From an uncultured Clostridia bacterium (GTDB taxonomy: Bacteria > Bacillota > Clostridia > Saccharofermentanales > Saccharofermentanaceae), in the NCBI GenBank assembly GCA_946405115.1, contig CAMJGB010000079.1, positions 1 to 8,417 on the forward strand: DNA of 8,417 nucleotides, in the 5' to 3' direction. Shown here piece after piece: positions 5,986 through 8,417 of the stretch. The notes under the pieces were generated by a model, which was given only the letters and a program-made list of their open reading frames with translations, did no database searches and had not been told where the DNA came from. Made by a program: the position numbers and the translations under genes. Positions within the stretch are counted from its first letter, which is position 1; each line of letters starts with the position of its first letter.

Positions 5986-6717
5986 TCAGATGCTCTCTGC
6001 ATTAAGCACAGCCCTGTTGCCTGAGGCAGCACAGCAAAGAACCTTCTTCGCTCCCGCTTCATATAAAGCCATAGCAGCCTCATGAAGGGTGTTTCCGGTA
6101 GTTGAAACATCATCGACAACAAGTACTGTAAGCCCGTCAGCGACAAAGTCGTCTGATACCTTGAAAGCACCGTGAACATTAAGTCCTCGCTGTGCCGAGC
6201 CAGTGATCTCAGTCTGTCTCAAGGTATCCCTTGTCCTAACAAGCACATCTTCCGAATAAGGGACATCTATGATCCTTGAAGCCTCACGTGCAATGAGGTC
6301 CGCCTGGTTAAATCCCCTCTCTTTCTGCCTTGAAGGAGCAAGCGGGACCGGCACCACCAAATCTGCCGTAATGCCGTCTTTTGCCATGATGTTGCCCAGC
6401 ATCATGCCTACGAATGAAGCAAGTTCACTATGACCCCTGAACTTAATCTGGGGTACAGCCTTTTCGAAGAAGCCCTTGTACGGGTACGGGATGTAAAGCA
6501 AAAGTCCCGGTATGGGGTCTCCCTTGTAAGGCTCAGACATGCATGTAAAGAACCTTCTCTCCTCGGGGTGCGGTATCAGCTTTGATAAGCAGTCGAAACA
6601 GATGTGAAAGTCAGAAGGGACTTCGTAAGGAAGCTTGCCGTCAGCATCGGGGAAACGGCCGCATACGGAGCAGTTCGCAGGCAAAAGGAAGTTGACCGCA
6701 TCCTTAATCAGACTCAT
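5986..6717 (-). CDS. comFC: ComF family protein (ComFC-like phosphoribosyltransferase fold)
   Basis: The 243-residue protein has the full ComFC layout. An N-terminal zinc-ribbon-like region carries CSVC (Cys16, Cys19) and CFDC (Cys40, Cys43). The middle holds the family block RQKERGFNQA (130-139). The C-terminal phosphoribosyltransferase domain ends with the PRPP-binding loop LVVDDVSTTGNT (199-210). ComFC proteins are needed for natural DNA uptake in several Gram-positives and Gram-negatives, acting in the cytoplasm on incoming single-stranded DNA; the chemical activity, if any, is unclear. I chose the ATG at 6717 because AGGAAGG (6731-6725) lies 7 bases before it; the ATG at 6723 is too close to that site. 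It overlaps recD2 by 14 bases. No comFA or comFB gene is visible, so competence itself cannot be inferred from this window. Confidence 0.92.
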   Translation of the reverse strand: MSLIKDAVNFLLPANCSVCGRFPDADGKLPYEVPSDFHICFDCLSKLIPHPEERRFFTCMSEPYKGDPIPGLLLYIPYPYKGFFEKAVPQIKFRGHSELASFVGMMLGNIMAKDGITADLVVPVPLAPSRQKERGFNQADLIAREASRIIDVPYSEDVLVRTRDTLRQTEITGSAQRGLNVHGAFKVSDDFVADGLTVLVVDDVSTTGNTLHEAAMALYEAGAKKVLCCAASGNRAVLNAESI

Positions 6718-8417
6718 TGTCATGCCTTCCTGCAACAATAGTGAGGAAATCCTTAAGAGACGATCTTCTTGTTACTTCATCGTCAGAACTAAGCATCTTC
6801 GAGAGTCTGTCTCCCGAGTCGATGATAGTGACCTTGTTGCGGCCTCTCGTTACGGCAGTATAAAGAAGCTTCTTGTTCGAAAGCTTATAGTTCATCTTTC
6901 CAAGCACAACTACAACGGAATCGAACTCGCAGCCCTGAGCCTTATGTACAGAAAGCGCGTAGGCGAGCTCAACGTCAGCTATCGTTTTCTTGTCGTAGCC
7001 AATCTGGCGGTCACCGTCGAACAGGACATTGTACTTATTCGTAACAACATCAAAGCCCTTAAAGCGACCCATCTCGCCGTTAAAAACACCTCTTTGCAGC
7101 TCATTCAAAGCCGGGTTGAAATACTCGATCGAATAGTTATTCTTGATCTGCATTACATTGTCTCCGGGATAGAGCTTAAGGTCAGCTCTTACGTTAACGC
7201 AGTCATCCTCGGAACTCATCTCATTATGCTTACTTTGAAGCACAACATTAAGGCTCTCCGTACCGAGAAGATTTCTTCTCGTGGGGCTTAGGATTACGAA
7301 GTCTTCGTCCTTATTCTCAAGGGAGTAACGAAGTACATGGGGCACTGCTTCCTCATCGCTTCCGGTCTTAATTATCTCGAAGTCTTCACCTGCTACAGGA
7401 TACTCTCCGCGAAGGATTCTTACGGCATTTGAAGCGATGGAACTCTCCTCGTCCTGACGGAACACATACTGAAGCTTCACACAAGGGATCGCAGGGCACG
7501 AGATAAGATCCGACAGCACGTTTCCGGCACCTACCGAAGGCAACTGCTCCGGATCTCCCACAAGTATCAGGGAAGCACCCGGTCTTAAAGCATCAAGCAA
7601 GGCCTTAAACAGGAACATGTCTATCATTGAAGCTTCGTCCGCTACTACCACGCGGCACTCCAAAGGATTGCTTCTGTTCCTTCCGAAAAAGGTCTCTTCT
7701 CCCTCTTCCTCATCGTCTGAAGGCGAGCTCATCTCAAGCAATCTATGTATCGTGCTCGCTTTTACTCCGGCAGCTTCCGACAGTCTCTTCGCAGCTCTTC
7801 CCGTAGGAGCACAAAACTCGAAGTCTATTTTCTGCTCTCGAAAATGCTCTGCAAGGATCGACGTAATAGTAGTCTTTCCTGTACCGGGACCGCCCGTGAT
7901 TATAGCTATCGGCGAGTACATGCTAAGGTAGATTGCCTGTTGCTGAAGCCTATCCAAAGTGATTCCCCTGGACTGACCCATTTTCTGTATCTTCTTAAGG
8001 GTTTTCTTCTCATCGGGAATGACTTTCCTGGCATTAAGAAAGTTCTCGATTTCCTTCTTTATCGCATGCTCAGTTCCGAAGTAAGTACGCGATGCGATCC
8101 TTGCATCTTCATCGCTTTCTTCGCAACCGACACACTTATCATCAACAAAGTGATAAACGATAATGAACTTATCGTCTTTTGCTCGTTGGATTCCGTCCCT
8201 GTAAAGGCCTTCGAACAGCTCGTCAGGCATGCCTCCGGTTTCTGTTGTCAAAAGCGAATAAACCTTCCTTCTGACGCTCAAAGGATCGACGTAGGAATCG
8301 CCCGACTCTTCGTGAAGAGATGTTACGGCACTTACGATCGCACCCGCGAATCTTGATATGCTTAACGGGTCAACGGAGAGTTTTTTTGCTATTAGCTCAC
8401 AAGTCTCGAATCCGACG
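6704..8417 (-). CDS. recD2: RecD2-type ATP-dependent DNA helicase (SF1B), 5' end outside window
   Basis: The frame is open from the window edge (first full codon 8416-8414) to a TAA at 6706-6704, giving 570 visible residues of a family usually around 740. The visible start (VGFETCELIAKKL, then FAGAIVSAV and SGDSYVDP) fits the helix-hairpin-helix region that precedes the motor in RecD2. Motor motifs appear in order: Walker A GGPGTGKTT (about 7894-7868), APTGRAAKRL, Walker B DEASM, GDPEQLPSVGAGNVLSD, VFRQ, then AYALSVHKAQGCEF and LYTAVTRGRNKV near the C-terminus. RecD2 unwinds DNA 5'-3' without RecB and RecC and is linked to repair and replication-fork processing. An acidic stretch (DDEEEGEE) sits between the TIHRLLE block and Walker B. 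A TTG at 8281 could be misread as a start, but homology continues upstream. It is followed, overlapping by 14 bases, by comFC. Confidence 0.93.
   Translation of the reverse strand, partial: VGFETCELIAKKLSVDPLSISRFAGAIVSAVTSLHEESGDSYVDPLSVRRKVYSLLTTETGGMPDELFEGLYRDGIQRAKDDKFIIVYHFVDDKCVGCEESDEDARIASRTYFGTEHAIKKEIENFLNARKVIPDEKKTLKKIQKMGQSRGITLDRLQQQAIYLSMYSPIAIITGGPGTGKTTITSILAEHFREQKIDFEFCAPTGRAAKRLSEAAGVKASTIHRLLEMSSPSDDEEEGEETFFGRNRSNPLECRVVVADEASMIDMFLFKALLDALRPGASLILVGDPEQLPSVGAGNVLSDLISCPAIPCVKLQYVFRQDEESSIASNAVRILRGEYPVAGEDFEIIKTGSDEEAVPHVLRYSLENKDEDFVILSPTRRNLLGTESLNVVLQSKHNEMSSEDDCVNVRADLKLYPGDNVMQIKNNYSIEYFNPALNELQRGVFNGEMGRFKGFDVVTNKYNVLFDGDRQIGYDKKTIADVELAYALSVHKAQGCEFDSVVVVLGKMNYKLSNKKLLYTAVTRGRNKVTIIDSGDRLSKMLSSDDEVTRRSSLKDFLTIVAGRHDNESD
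6725..6731 (-). promoter_or_regulatory. Ribosome binding site that decides the comFC start
   Basis: AGGAAGG within the end of recD2 is 7 bases from the ATG at 6717 and only 1 base from the ATG at 6723. This favours the downstream start and a protein beginning MSLIKDAV. Confidence 0.75.

Noticed and set aside
6718..6738. Earlier comFC starts (TTG at 6738, ATG at 6723)
   Set aside because: The AGGAAGG site overlaps or sits too close to these codons and is correctly spaced only for the ATG at 6717.
6635..7291. Plus-strand open frame of 218 codons
   Set aside because: It is antisense to recD2 and comFC, both of which carry complete conserved motifs here.
8279..8281. TTG at 8281 as the recD2 start
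   Set aside because: The frame stays open to the window edge, and the upstream 45 residues match the RecD2 helix-hairpin-helix region, so the gene is truncated by the window rather than starting here.
7745..8356. Plus-strand open frame of 203 codons
   Set aside because: It is antisense to the Walker A region and N-terminal part of recD2 and has no recognisable motif.

Overview
The window is a compact stretch of chromosome in which every gene I can support lies on the minus strand, so transcription runs from position 8417 towards position 1. The gene order cysE-cysS-mrnC-rlmB is the classic Firmicutes block (in Bacillus subtilis it is gltX-cysE-cysS-mrnC-rlmB-rae1-sigH). Together with recD2-comFC, a lipoprotein with a Clostridia-like solute-binding domain, strong AAGGAG-type ribosome binding sites and moderate G+C, this suggests a member of the Clostridia, perhaps Lachnospiraceae or a Saccharofermentans-like lineage. 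The exact taxon cannot be settled from the sequence.

Region 1 (8417-5986) holds the 3' three-quarters of recD2, whose start lies outside the window, followed by comFC, which overlaps it by 14 bases. Both are tied to DNA: a 5'-3' SF1 helicase and a ComF-type phosphoribosyltransferase-fold protein linked to DNA uptake.

Region 2 (5985-5739) is the only sizeable non-coding stretch. It has a consensus -10 box (TATAAT, 5940-5945) and about 165 bases rich in inverted repeats, ending in a six-T run. I read it as a structured small RNA or the structured leader of the cysE operon. It is not a recognisable T-box, although T-boxes are what usually control cysE-cysS in Firmicutes.

Region 3 (5738-2386) is a tightly packed operon: serine acetyltransferase (cysE), cysteinyl-tRNA synthetase (cysS), Mini-ribonuclease III (mrnC) and the 23S rRNA 2'-O-methyltransferase RlmB. 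Adjacent genes overlap by 1, 4 and 14 bases. Cysteine precursor synthesis, cysteine charging, 23S rRNA maturation and 23S rRNA modification are therefore probably co-expressed.

Region 4 (2385-1) is one uninterrupted reading frame of 795 codons that begins directly after the rlmB stop codon and runs off the window. It encodes a lipoprotein with an NTF2-like N-terminal domain, two similar beta-rich repeats and a C-terminal ABC-type solute-binding domain. It sits where rae1 (yacP) and sigH would be expected, and it is the least conventional item in the window.
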